64,000 bases of DNA from the NCBI GenBank assembly GCA_024364735.1, contig JAGFNQ010002304.1, positions 539,532 through 603,531 on the forward strand. The letters run 5' to 3'. Position 1 is the first letter of the stretch; the number at the start of each line of letters is the position of its first letter. Below are positions 35,830-45,589 of the stretch, piece by piece. Below the pieces are notes generated by a model. The model saw only the letters and a program-made list of their open reading frames with translations. It was not told the DNA's origin and ran no database searches. Source of the DNA: Boesenbergia rotunda (Eukaryota; Streptophyta; Magnoliopsida; Zingiberales; Zingiberaceae). The position numbers were made by a program, and so were the translations under genes.

Positions 35830-36908
35830 GACATGCTCACTCTGTTTGGATGGGGTGAAGGAAGGTTCATTAACGGAAGGGGAATAGAGGGGAAAGAAGG
35901 AAAATAAAGTATTTATGTTTCCCTTGTTTGGGAGGGAGGGAAAGTTCATTAACGTAACATATGTCACTTTGTTTGAGAGAAAAGGGAGGGTAACGAAAAT
36001 TGAACATATAAAATTATAAAATTATCCTTACTTTTCAAAATAATTTTTAAAATCTTTTATTAAGATGGCTCCCCTCAAGCTAGTCTAAAGTCTTATATCT
36101 ACCTTTTTAACTCACAAATTTTCTTTTATTGAAATGTCTAGAAGTAGTGTCGGTCATTTCCTATGACCTACATGTTCTCGATGAGGATCATTTTTAAAAA
36201 GTTAGAAAAGAATCATTATAATACAAAAAAAATTATCAGATTAGTGTACTACTATTCTGCAATTGAAATATACAGATATAGATTAAAAGATATATTTTGT
36301 GGACGATATGAAATAATAAGAATGACTCGGTTTTAAATGCAATAAAAAGAAGGACGTATGTTTTCCACATGTTAATGAGGTTTAACTTGTAAATGGAGCA
36401 AGTAACATGCATTAGAGCAACATGCATATAAGTTTTTTTTTGGGCCAAATGTAGTTCAAGAGAAACGATTTAGCATAGTAGCAAAGAATAGAAAAAAAGA
36501 AGATGAAAAGATTAGGATTGCCTGTACTGGAGAAGTAGTGACCAGGGTTGGGGTTGGGGTTGGGGTTGGCGTTGGCGTCGACGTCGGAAAGGTGTTGGAG
36601 TCGAATGGTACGGGTTTCTCGTTGTTGGATAAAACACGGCGTACAGAAAGAATAGAGTTTATGAAACAAATAATTTGGGAATTAATACAATAAATAGGAA
36701 TAAAATTGAAAAATTATTTTTTTCAGCCTTCTTACCTAGCCTTACACCCTGTGTAAACAATTCTTTCGTTTCATAGGGAAAGAAGGGTAAAGATTACCCT
36801 TCATTACCCTTCGTTTCCTTACCTCAATTCCTCCCAAATAGAGTGTCAAGTTCTCCTTCCCCTTATTTACTCATTGTTCACCTTCCCTCACCCCCTCCCA
36901 AACAATGT
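35830..36908. mobile_element. Inverted-repeat DNA element of about 1.08 kb
   Basis: The left edge (CTCTGTTTGGATGGGGTGAAGG) and the reverse complement of the right edge (CATTGTTTGGGAGGGGGTGAGGG) are similar, and further inside both sides carry GGGAAAGAAGG and TTTGGGAGG motifs. The core is AT-rich without a credible gene. A short G-rich run, GGGTTGGGGTTGGGGTTGG, lies at about 36,545-36,570. The right edge was later used as target by the solo LTR at 36,909. The superfamily is uncertain, and hAT- or Mutator-like are both possible. Confidence 0.5.
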
Positions 36909-37844
36909 TGATCCTGTCAAAAAGCAAGGTTGACTCCCAAGAGCGAGGTGGCACTAAGAACTGCTCCCATTGGCGCCCTTCCTGCAAGAAAGATGACCGT
37001 CAGCAACTCACCGGGAGAATTCCCCAGCAAGACCCTTCAACGATCAAGTCAATATTCGGTGGAGAAGATGAAAAATGGAGAAGAACTGTAGCCAGAAAAA
37101 TCACGCATACATGTAGGTGAAGGGAGGAGAGCCTTATATAGCCGGGGAGCCGACAAGCTCTGTCCTATTTCTGTCACATTTTGTCTCATGTGGAGACATG
37201 ATCAGGGGTCGCTGTCAGCTCGCTGACCAGTGCCGCCCCATCCTGACATATGCAGGGGGCGCCGTGGAACGGGTTGCCAGAGTTTGTTAGGAGGTTATTG
37301 TGTCCACGGGATATCCGCGATTCAGACACGAATTGTGTCAAGGCCCGAGCCGAGCTGCGCCAACTCTGGTACTACCTTTATCGGTGTGGTGTCAGAGGGT
37401 AGGTGCTGTCATAGATAGTGACAACTCCTTAGTTGGAGCGCACCAAAAGAGTGCGCTGACCGGTTATCCCGAGTGAAACCTAGCTATGCGACTAATGACA
37501 TACCGATCGAAGAATTTGTGCCATACTGAGTCGTGGGGTACTCGGACCCGGCTCGACTGACTCATCCTTCGGAGAATAGGATTATACCACAGTGAGGACG
37601 TCGACCAGGTGCTGACCGGGCGACCTTAGGTCGAGCACTCAATGTCTCTTGCTGGAGTTAATTTAGACCGTATCTGGTTAACTGTCCGATCGGGTGTCCC
37701 GACCCGGGTGGGACTTGAGCCCATGACTATCCACAACGTTTCATGCCCTGTCATGCCGGACTATCGGAGCTCTTTTGATAATAACCTATCTTCATGAGGC
37801 GTCATGCTGGCCGACCAAGCTATCCGTAGGATAGGTCAGGATCA
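36909..37844 (-). mobile_element. Solo LTR with TGATCC/GGATCA ends
   Basis: Starts TGATCCTG and ends CAGGATCA, an inverted pair of the TG...CA kind. It is flanked by AATGT (36,904-36,908) and AATGC (37,845-37,849), a target duplication with one mismatch. On the minus strand the text before CTATATAAGGCTCTCC gives a TATA box. The minus-strand beginning TGATCCTGACC...TGACGCCTCATGAAGATAG matches the beginning of the LTR at 41,670-42,931. No gene inside. Confidence 0.65.
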
Positions 37845-39640
37845 AATGCGTAAAGAAAGATCGATTGATCAAGTCTATTTCTAATGTATCCCTTGCTTCC
37901 AATTACTTCAGATCCCAGAAGATCAAATTAAGCATGCATGCTCAAATTACTAAAAGGCATCATATTACAGGCAGAGATTAATCTAAGCGGGCAAATAAAT
38001 AGCCTCAATCTACTGAAGCGACGTGGCGTACGAGCATTCTTTCATCAACTGCGTCTGATAATTAATTTCTGACCTTTTAGGATACCTTTTGTTTCCTGAA
38101 TTTATTCATGCACCCAATTTTTTAATCAATGTGCAAAGACCAAAGCAAGGCTAGCTGCATGCATGCACGAATGCCACACGCATGGACAGTAGTGCTAATT
38201 CTCACATAGTATCTCATCTTAATTGTGGTAGATAGCTGCCTGCAGCCAGCCAAGGAGTACTCTTCAACTTCAAGCTTCAGCAGGTTAATTAACCACATGG
38301 ATATTCATTAAGCCATCCTGGCACCCCCACTCTCAGTCACAATTCAAATTCATGGTTGGTCGAGGCATTGATACCTGCATACGATGGTACCACCCTGCTC
38401 CATGCTCATTAAATCTGCTATATAGAATCAATTTGGTGGGTGATCAAGGGCAATCATTCTGATCATGAGAACTCCAGGTGACTGCTAGAGAAATCAGCTA
38501 GTGATCGAGCATAATTAATCGACCAAGGCCAGACCTTCTGATACCTGATCAGCTTAATCGGGAAGAAAGACTGTTCCCAAATGCCCACTGCCCCGTCCTG
38601 AGCTGACACTGCAGTCCTCGGGCACAATGCCCAACCATTTTAGGCCACGTTACTGCGTCAGATATTGAATTATCATCCACGCTCCTAGTTTCTTTGGATT
38701 TTACTGAAACAAACCCCCCTGCTTTAGTTTTTCTGCAGGATCAAGGTAATGAAGGTGTATTATTCAAATCCTAAAAATTGCTAACTGCCCTTGCCCACGG
38801 CGAGGAAGGGCCAGCGGTGGCTGGAGCGCCTGCCCAGCATTTATTCGTCCGGTCATTAATTATTGGCACTGTGGTTCGACGTGTCTCGCGGCATCCCTAT
38901 CATTATTATTTTCTCCATTATGATTCCTATCGGACTCTTAACTCAAATATGATGAGATCGTTCATTACGATGGGACAGGTCACGACGAAGCTAGCCCTGG
39001 TGGAGCAGCATATATTGCGGCAGTAATTGGCTCATTCATTGGCTGAGCTGGAAACAGGTGAATTATTTATGCACAATTTTATTGCCTTACTTACTTCCCT
39101 GATCCCTGATTATAGTATTAATTAATAAATGGGAGACAAAAAGAGTCCGGCTTTCGATGAAGGTGTGATGAATTCATTGTGCGTTGCGTGCTTGATGAAT
39201 TAATGCTTGAGACAAAAGGCACGGAGACACGAAGAAGACGAGCAGAAGGAGCCAAAGGCAGAACAAAAGCCGAGGTGCGTCGAAAGCTAGCTAGCACCTT
39301 TTTCCTGGCCCTCGCAAAGTGATTCCTGCGCTTCTTGTGTTGGACTCTTCTATCATATTCTGACCTCGTTGGGACTGCAGATGGTGAACGAATTATTATT
39401 AAGAATGCACAGCGCGTTCCCGATTCGACTTGTTCGAGCTTGTGCCGCTTTGGGTTTTGCCGGAGCTGATTGATGTGCGTGGTTATAAATAGCATGAGAG
39501 CAGTTGCCTTTACGGACTGGTTCCGACTTTTCAGAGTAGCTAGCGAGCTTACGCTTAAATTCTAACCACCACAAATTGACTGACAGATCGATCACCGAGA
39601 GAATATATATATAGTAAATTATTGAACCATCTAATTTAAG
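37845..39640. other. Low-repeat DNA, no gene identified
   Basis: This is the least repetitive stretch of the window after the CLE locus, with mixed base composition and RY-like GCATGC motifs. Frames of 82 codons (38,778, plus) and 125 codons (39,118-39,495, minus) have no known motif or supporting context. It may be ordinary intergenic or promoter DNA, or the edge of a gene too divergent to recognise. Confidence 0.45.
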
Positions 39641-40556
39641 TGTCACGTTATTTAAATTTCAAGAAAATTTTGAAAATACTCAAATAGCATATTGGATATC
39701 CATTTTGCCCTTCTGCTCTTTCACATTTACTTGCCTAATCGATTACCATAATATATCAATCAATTTTGTATATTTTTGTGATAAAAATATTTTTAATCAA
39801 TTACTATAGTGTAATAATCATTTAAAAACCTTTTTAAATCGATTAAAAAATCTTCCATGATAAAAAAAATTGATAAATTTAAAAAGCTCGAAATGACATG
39901 ACATGGAATCAAATCGTATATATTTATCTAATTTTTATGATTATACCTATTCTCTCAAACATCAATTCAATATAACATAATAATAGTACATTTTTATCAT
40001 AAAAGACATTTTAATCATTTTTGTCAAAAAAAAAACGTACTGAATTGATTGCTACATTTTAGCAATAGATTACAATTTTAAATTGTGTTTAAAAAATTAT
40101 TACTCTCAATATGACATATGAAAATAATATTTGAGGATATGAATATAATCAAGAAAACTAGACGAATACATAAAATCTTATTTCATGTCATTTCAAATTT
40201 TTTAGATCGATTAGTCAATTTTTGTCAAAATCGAATAATTGATCAAAAGAGTTCGGAATAACATAAATTCAAGTCTTTTTATGTGATCTTATTATTTTGA
40301 TTATATTTATAACCTCAAATATCATTTTCATACGCAGAGCAATGAAAATTTTATGATAGAAATTTTTTTAACTAATTTAAAAAATAATTAAAAAAAATCT
40401 TTTTATGATCTCACAACCATGCATACTGAATCTATTGTTATAATATAGCAATCCATTTGGCAAGCGAAAAAAAACATGTGGAGAGGAAAAATAGGTATCA
40501 AGTACAAGATATTTTTAAAATTGTCTACGTGATTATAATATTAAATATTAAACTTA

Positions 40557-40559
<3 letters not shown>
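39641..40559. other. AT-rich DNA, no gene
   Basis: Long A/T runs and scattered ATCGATTA motifs, with repeated phrases such as TGATTATAC and TTTTTATCATAAAA that hint at a decayed inverted-repeat element. I cannot define its ends. No open frame of interest. Confidence 0.4.

Positions 40560-40589
<30 letters not shown>
40560..40589. repeat. (TA)n microsatellite, left
   Basis: About 14 TA dinucleotides directly before the element that starts GGAGTGATC. A matching (TA)n tract lies at the other side of that element. Confidence 0.95.
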
Positions 40590-40591
<2 letters not shown>

Positions 40592-41481
40592 AGTGATCTC
40601 CCATGCGATAAAAATTACGCGCCTGTGTGCGACAATAGCGCCTGATCGGTCGCGGGACCGATCAGGCGCATTCCTGATCGGTCAAGCGACCGATCAGGCA
40701 CCCTCCGAGAGGCTTGCTGACCAACGGCGGCCTCCGGCCGACGCCCCGAACACCATACTATAACCAAGAGGGATTGGTGAACCCGTTGGGGCTTGCTGAC
40801 CAACGGCGGCCTCCGACCGGTGCCCCGAACATCATATTATAACCAAGAGGGATTGGTGAATCTGTCGGGGCTTACTGGCCAACGGCGGCCTCCGGCCGGC
40901 GCCCCGAACACCATACTATATCCAAGAGAGATAGGTGAACCCGTCGGGGCTTGCTGACCAACAGCGGCCTTCGGCCGGCGCCTCGAACACCATACTATAA
41001 CCAAGAGGGATTGGTGAACCCGTCGGGGCTTGCTGACCAACGGCGACCTCCGGCCGGCACCCCGAATACCATACTATAACCAAGAGGGATTGGTGAACCC
41101 GTCGGGGATTGCTGGCCAACGGCAGCCTCCGGCCGGCGCCCCTGAACACCATACTATAACCAAGAGGGATTGGTGAACCCGTCGGGCTCGTCGCACCCTC
41201 CACCCGTCATTGCTAGTCATCAGCTCACGCCCTCGGAGAGTGTCCTGATCGGTCCCGTGACCGATCAGGAATGTGCCTGATCGATCATGGGACCGATCAG
41301 GACACGTGGTTGCGTACGGGCGCACGTCTTTTGTCGCGCAGGTGATCAAACTCACGCCCTCGGAGAGTGTCCTGATCGGTCCCGTGACCGATCAGGAATG
41401 TGCCTGATCGGTCATGGGACCGATCAGGACACGTGGTTGCGTACGGGCGCACGTCTTTTGTCGCGCGGGTGATCAAACTCG

Positions 41482-41484
<3 letters not shown>
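40590..41484. mobile_element. Inverted-repeat element between (TA)n tracts
   Basis: The left 45 bases (GGAGTGATCTCCCATGCG...) resemble the reverse complement of the right end (GAGTTTGATCACCCGCGCG...) at roughly 70 percent, so the ends are inverted. Inside are two GATCGGTC/GACCGATC palindromes (40,643-40,700), then six tandem 79-80-bp units with CCATACTATAACCAAGAGG (40,751-41,165), then a 126-bp direct duplication (41,220-41,345; 41,346-41,471), each half with two more such palindromes. No credible gene; minus-strand frames follow the tandem array. Confidence 0.7.
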
Positions 41485-41552
<68 letters not shown>

Positions 41553-41572
41553 TTTTATTATATGTTTTTTAT

Positions 41573-41669
<97 letters not shown>
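41485..41669. repeat. (TA)n and poly-T microsatellite
   Basis: About 30 TA dinucleotides, a T-rich bridge with a run of about 25 T, then another roughly 30 TA dinucleotides. The frames rich in Y and I across it are artefacts. Confidence 0.95.
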
Positions 41670-41671
<2 letters not shown>

Positions 41672-42929
41672 ACGCCTCAAGAGTGAGATGGTCCTTCGGG
41701 GATCACGAACCGCTGGGCTGGCCGCGAAGCTCACTCCTAACCTACAAGACAAGGGCCATTAAACCCACCGGGAAAAGTCCCCGACAAGGCACTCCGACGG
41801 TCAAGTCAGTCCTCGAGAGTGGAACGCAAAAGGCAATGCAACAGTAGCAAAATCACTATTGCGTGTACCTGCGGGCGTCAGAGTGGAGAGGCTTATATAG
41901 CCGGGAAAGCTGACAGCTGCAACCCAGCCTGCCACCTTTTGTTTCGTAGCGAGGACAGGGCAAGGCATACCGAGAGGTGACAGGGTAACGTGACGCACAC
42001 CGGAATAAGGAAAGGGCACTGTCAACTTAATGGTTAGCGCTGTTGGGCACTGCTTGACCTGACACAGAGGTACGTATGGGGTCGGGGTACGGGGCTTAGG
42101 ATGTGGCAAGAAGATCATGGCGTCAGCGAGATGCTTGCAATTAATGCCTGGATGATGCTTTACCTGTGCCGACCCGTATTCCTTCTGCTAGTCCTGTGTC
42201 AGGGAGTGGTTGTTCTGGTGAGACGTGACGAATGCCGATTGGGGCCACAAAATGAGGAGGTCGATTGAGGACCTGGAGTATTGGTGTCGGCAGAGGACAC
42301 AAGACGAGGAGGGCGACTGCGAGCCAAGAGTATCTGTGTCGGCTGAGGACACAAGACGAGGAGGTCGACTGAGGGCCTGAAGTGCTGGTGCGATTTAGTG
42401 ATACATCAAGTAAAGCCTCCTTTGGTTCGGGCTTACCCCAGGAGCGTGGGCCGCCACGCGTCGCCTGGCAACCAAACTGTCGAGAGGGGTGCGAGGGCAG
42501 GCTCGCGATAGTCTGGACGCTCGGTCAGGCCGATTCTGAGGAACGTGGGTCGCCACGCGCCTGATCGGGGACACCGAGCCGATCGAGTGATGTGTAAGTG
42601 TATAGTTATGTATGTCTTGAAGATGCTCTGAGTTTGGGGTTTCCCCGACTCGGGAGAACTGAGATTCAGTGATGTTGTGGATTGTGCCTCCTGGAACTCG
42701 GCCTCCCAATCCAGACCTTGCTGGAACCAGGGGCCTTTCGGGGACTTCCGATCCCCTTAATCGAGACGATTACCTCTTGTCCGGGCCTATCCTTCCCGTT
42801 CTCGAGGGAACTAGGCCGAGCCATCAATACAACTCTTACGTCCCATGGGCTCCCGGAGCCCATAAATCTATCTTCTGCTGACGAGGCGTCAAGCTGCCAA
42901 GCCAAGCCACACGTAAACTGACCCGGGAT

Positions 42930-42931
<2 letters not shown>
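41670..42931 (-). mobile_element. Solo LTR between (TA)n tracts
   Basis: On the minus strand it begins TGATCCCGGGTCAG (42,931) and ends CTTGAGGCGTCA (41,670), a 1,262-bp TG...CA unit of the same family as 36,909-37,844. GGCTTATATAGCCGGG near 41,890 is the promoter (TATA box readable on the minus strand). Both sides are TA repeats, so a target duplication cannot be distinguished from the microsatellite. No gene inside. Confidence 0.7.

Positions 42932-42997
<66 letters not shown>
42932..42997. repeat. (TA)n microsatellite, right
   Basis: About 33 TA dinucleotides immediately after the LTR end GGGATCA. It is likely the continuation of the tract on the left side of the LTR, split by the insertion. 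Confidence 0.95.
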
Positions 42998-43000
<3 letters not shown>

Positions 43001-43552
43001 GAGACTTTGGTGTACAACTTGTCAATATGATAAAGCAAATTTGATGCCTCCCACAAATTTAACTCGATCGATGGAAACATGAATGCTCCAAATTTAAGTC
43101 CAACTGTCCCAAGGATAAGATAAGCGAAAAATATGCCGGTGGATTGGGAATTTGTCACATTGTGAGGACATTAAACACCTTTTATTTTATTTTCCAGAAG
43201 GCCGAAACAAAAATACCCTCAACACCTAGTCATAAGAACACACTTCCAGCTGTTTAATTAATTGGTTTTGTTAACATGGAGCGGATGTTTGCGGTTTACA
43301 CGCCATATTGTCTTAATTCCTATTCGACACCCCCCAAACGTTTGTCATATGCAGCGCACTGCCAAGACGACAGCGCTCCGCCATCGATGGCGACGTACCA
43401 GGGGCATTTATGAAATAAACGCGCATATCATGGTCAAAACCCAAACACACGGCCTCATAAGGGCAGCAGAGCGTCCTAATCAGGATCCTCTTCCGACGAC
43501 GACGAGTGTACTCTGATCGGTCGGTAATCTTTTTGTTCCGGCGGCGGCAGCG

Positions 43553-43576
43553 ATGAGCATAATCCCGGCAGTGTGA
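43553..43576 (+). promoter_or_regulatory. Upstream open reading frame of the CLE gene
   Basis: ATGAGCATAATCCCGGCAGTGTGA encodes seven residues and stops 10 bases before the CLE start codon. It is in the same frame as no part of the main product. Such short upstream frames commonly lower translation of the main frame. Whether it is in the transcript depends on the unknown transcription start. Confidence 0.45.
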
Positions 43577-43586
43577 CGCGCTGCCG

Positions 43587-43850
43587 ATGGCCGGAAGGTG
43601 GGCGGCGCGGTCCCTGGGTCTGCTGATGACCGTGTGGTTAATTTTGTGCTTTAACGGTAAAGCAGATCAGGCCGCAATTCGGGGTTACGGAGGGCAGCGG
43701 CGGCCGTTTCCGGGGAGGAGATCGCTCCCCTACTTCCCTCCTCCTCTTCCTCCTCTTCCTCCTCCTCCTCCTCCGGTAGGCGCTGGCTCTGGTTTGGCAG
43801 AGAGCAAGCGGCGAGTGCCGAGCTGCCCGGATCCACTCCACAACAGGTAG
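43587..43850 (+). CDS. CLE27-like: CLE-family signalling peptide precursor, CLE27-like
   Basis: An intronless 87-residue precursor. Residues 1-26 form a signal peptide (basic start, then LGLLMTVWLILCF, small residues GKA before the likely cut), so the product is secreted. The middle is variable, with a proline run near residues 51-63. The C-terminus is the CLE box RRVPSCPDPLHNR. CLE peptides of 12-13 residues are released and proline-modified, and bind CLV1/BAM-type receptor kinases to control meristem and vascular cell fate. Position 6, glycine in most CLEs, is cysteine here; from memory, Arabidopsis CLE27 also has SCPDP at this place, so I assign it to that clade. The ATG follows GCTGCCG, with a short upstream frame. 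It sits in low-repeat DNA between a solo LTR and a hAT MITE. Confidence 0.85.
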   Translation: MAGRWAARSLGLLMTVWLILCFNGKADQAAIRGYGGQRRPFPGRRSLPYFPPPLPPLPPPPPPVGAGSGLAESKRRVPSCPDPLHNR

Positions 43851-44239
43851 CCCCGCATCTTCCCAAAATGCCCCCTTTTGGGAAGAGAAATTACATATAT
43901 TTCGCGAGGATGGATAAATATTCTTCTTCGAAGGTAGCACAAGTTCTCTTTGGCTTAAATTTTTATTTTTTCTGCTTTCGGTTTGCGCTCGAGGTCGATG
44001 TATAGGTTAATTAATTGACCAAGTAGTGAAGACAAGAAAGGAGAAAAGGCTCTGTATTTGTAGAATCTTCAGGAGAGACGATCTATCTATCTAATTAATT
44101 AATTAGTAATTTATATATGTTGATTAATCATGGATATATTATATATATGCCTGTGGATTAATTTGTATACCGTGGCTTAAGTATATATATGTGTGTAAAA
44201 TCCAGAGAGATTAATCTCGGCACACAGAGATGATGTATC

Positions 44240-44245
44240 AATAAA
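44240..44245 (+). promoter_or_regulatory. Possible polyadenylation signal of the CLE gene
   Basis: AATAAA in the context ATGTATCAATAAAAGATAAT, about 390 bases after the CLE stop codon, with a nearby upstream TGTGTGTAAAA element. Plant signals are loose, so this is only a reasonable candidate for the 3' end of the transcript. Confidence 0.3.
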
Positions 44246-44485
44246 AGATAATTTCTTTCCTGATTTTTAGTTTGTTTACTAACGAGCAAGCTAGCTAGCT
44301 CGTTAACTTATGAAGAAATGTTAGTAAAATTTCTATTTGCTAATATATTTTAATTAAGATCGTTGAGTAGCCTTCCAAACAAACAAATTAACTTCCCTAT
44401 TATATTACAAAGGAATATGAAAGAATAGATTATTTAATTCATAATTTAATTCGATCCATAGCAAAGTGATGATGGTGATCTCAGC

Positions 44486-44630
44486 CAAAGCCGGCCCCAG
44501 GGTGGTCAACCTGGGGGAGGGGGGGGGGCTGCTGCACAAGGCCCCACCTGAGGTGGGGCCTTCTTTTAAATTTTTTAAATATTTTTTAGTAGCAATGAAT
44601 ATGTATCTATGGGAACTAAATTAATTAAAA

Positions 44631-44666
<36 letters not shown>

Positions 44667-44872
44667 AAAAAGATTATATCAAAAAATTAAATTAAAATAA
44701 TATAAATATAAATTTTAAAATAGTATGTATTTTTTAAAAAATTATCCAAAAAATACTAAAGAGGACTTCACCAATTTATGTTAATGAAATTTTTTTATAA
44801 TATGATTTTATTTTTTATACAAATATAAAAAAAATTTTAACCGGGACCCTTCAAAACCTAGGACCGACCCTG
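44486..44872. mobile_element. hAT-type MITE, target duplication ATCTCAGC
   Basis: 387 bp, bordered by the identical eight bases ATCTCAGC at 44,478-44,485 and 44,873-44,880. The ends are inverted: CAAAGCCGGCCCC at the left against CAGGGTCGGTCCT on the reverse strand at the right, which resembles the CAGGGCCGGCCC ends of plant hAT elements. The inside is AT-rich with a (TA)n run at about 44,633-44,662. An 8-bp duplication is the hAT signature. Confidence 0.85.
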
Positions 44873-44880
44873 ATCTCAGC

Positions 44881-45589
44881 GTTGAACTACTCGGAGTTTC
44901 ATGGCCAAACTAATTTTTCAAAGGCATATATGGGAACTTGATCGTTCTAAAAAAACTACTAAAATATAATAAATTAGTACAAAATAGTACAGTGAATGTA
45001 TCATTATAAAATAAATAAATAATTATTTATATTCTAATAATCTGTAATAGTTTTCAACACATAATTTATAATAGTTTATTAAATCACAGTACGTATAATT
45101 AATATTATAAAAAACATTTTCAATATAATTATATTCTTATCGTTTTATAATTATACGATTACACGATGGCAGTACTTTTAACAAGAATACATTTATATTT
45201 ATTTTTCAAAAACTAATACAAATATACAATATTGAAACACAATAGAATATCATAAATTTTAGGAAATAATAAAAAAGACATCTATCATTTACAAAATCAT
45301 TAGATGAGTATCTTGGAATCCCTATTGATTATTTTACTCATTTAAATATTATTTTAATTAAATTATCATTGAAAAAAAAATCAAAATGATACAAATTATA
45401 AAATAAGATAATTAAATTCTAAGGGTTAAATCAGAAAATAATCTTCTAAAATTTTATGAAAAATTTTGGAGATTTTTTTGAATTTTTTCTGGGACTATTT
45501 TACTTATAGAATAAAAGGATAAGTGAAAAATCTATTTTAAATATTTTATTTAAACGAGAAAAAGTTTATTTTTCTAAGAATAAACTTTT
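44881..45589. other. AT-rich DNA, no gene
   Basis: Continuous A/T-rich text without tandem structure, open frames or inverted ends that I can identify. It separates the hAT MITE from the next dispersed-repeat copy. Confidence 0.5.

Noticed and set aside
36541..36575. GGGTTGGGGTTGGGGTTGG run as a telomere remnant
   Set aside because: It is too short and the unit is GGGGTT rather than the plant TTTAGGG. At most it is a local G-quadruplex candidate.
41400..41752. Frames rich in Y and I
   Set aside because: Translations of (TA)n and poly-T tracts.
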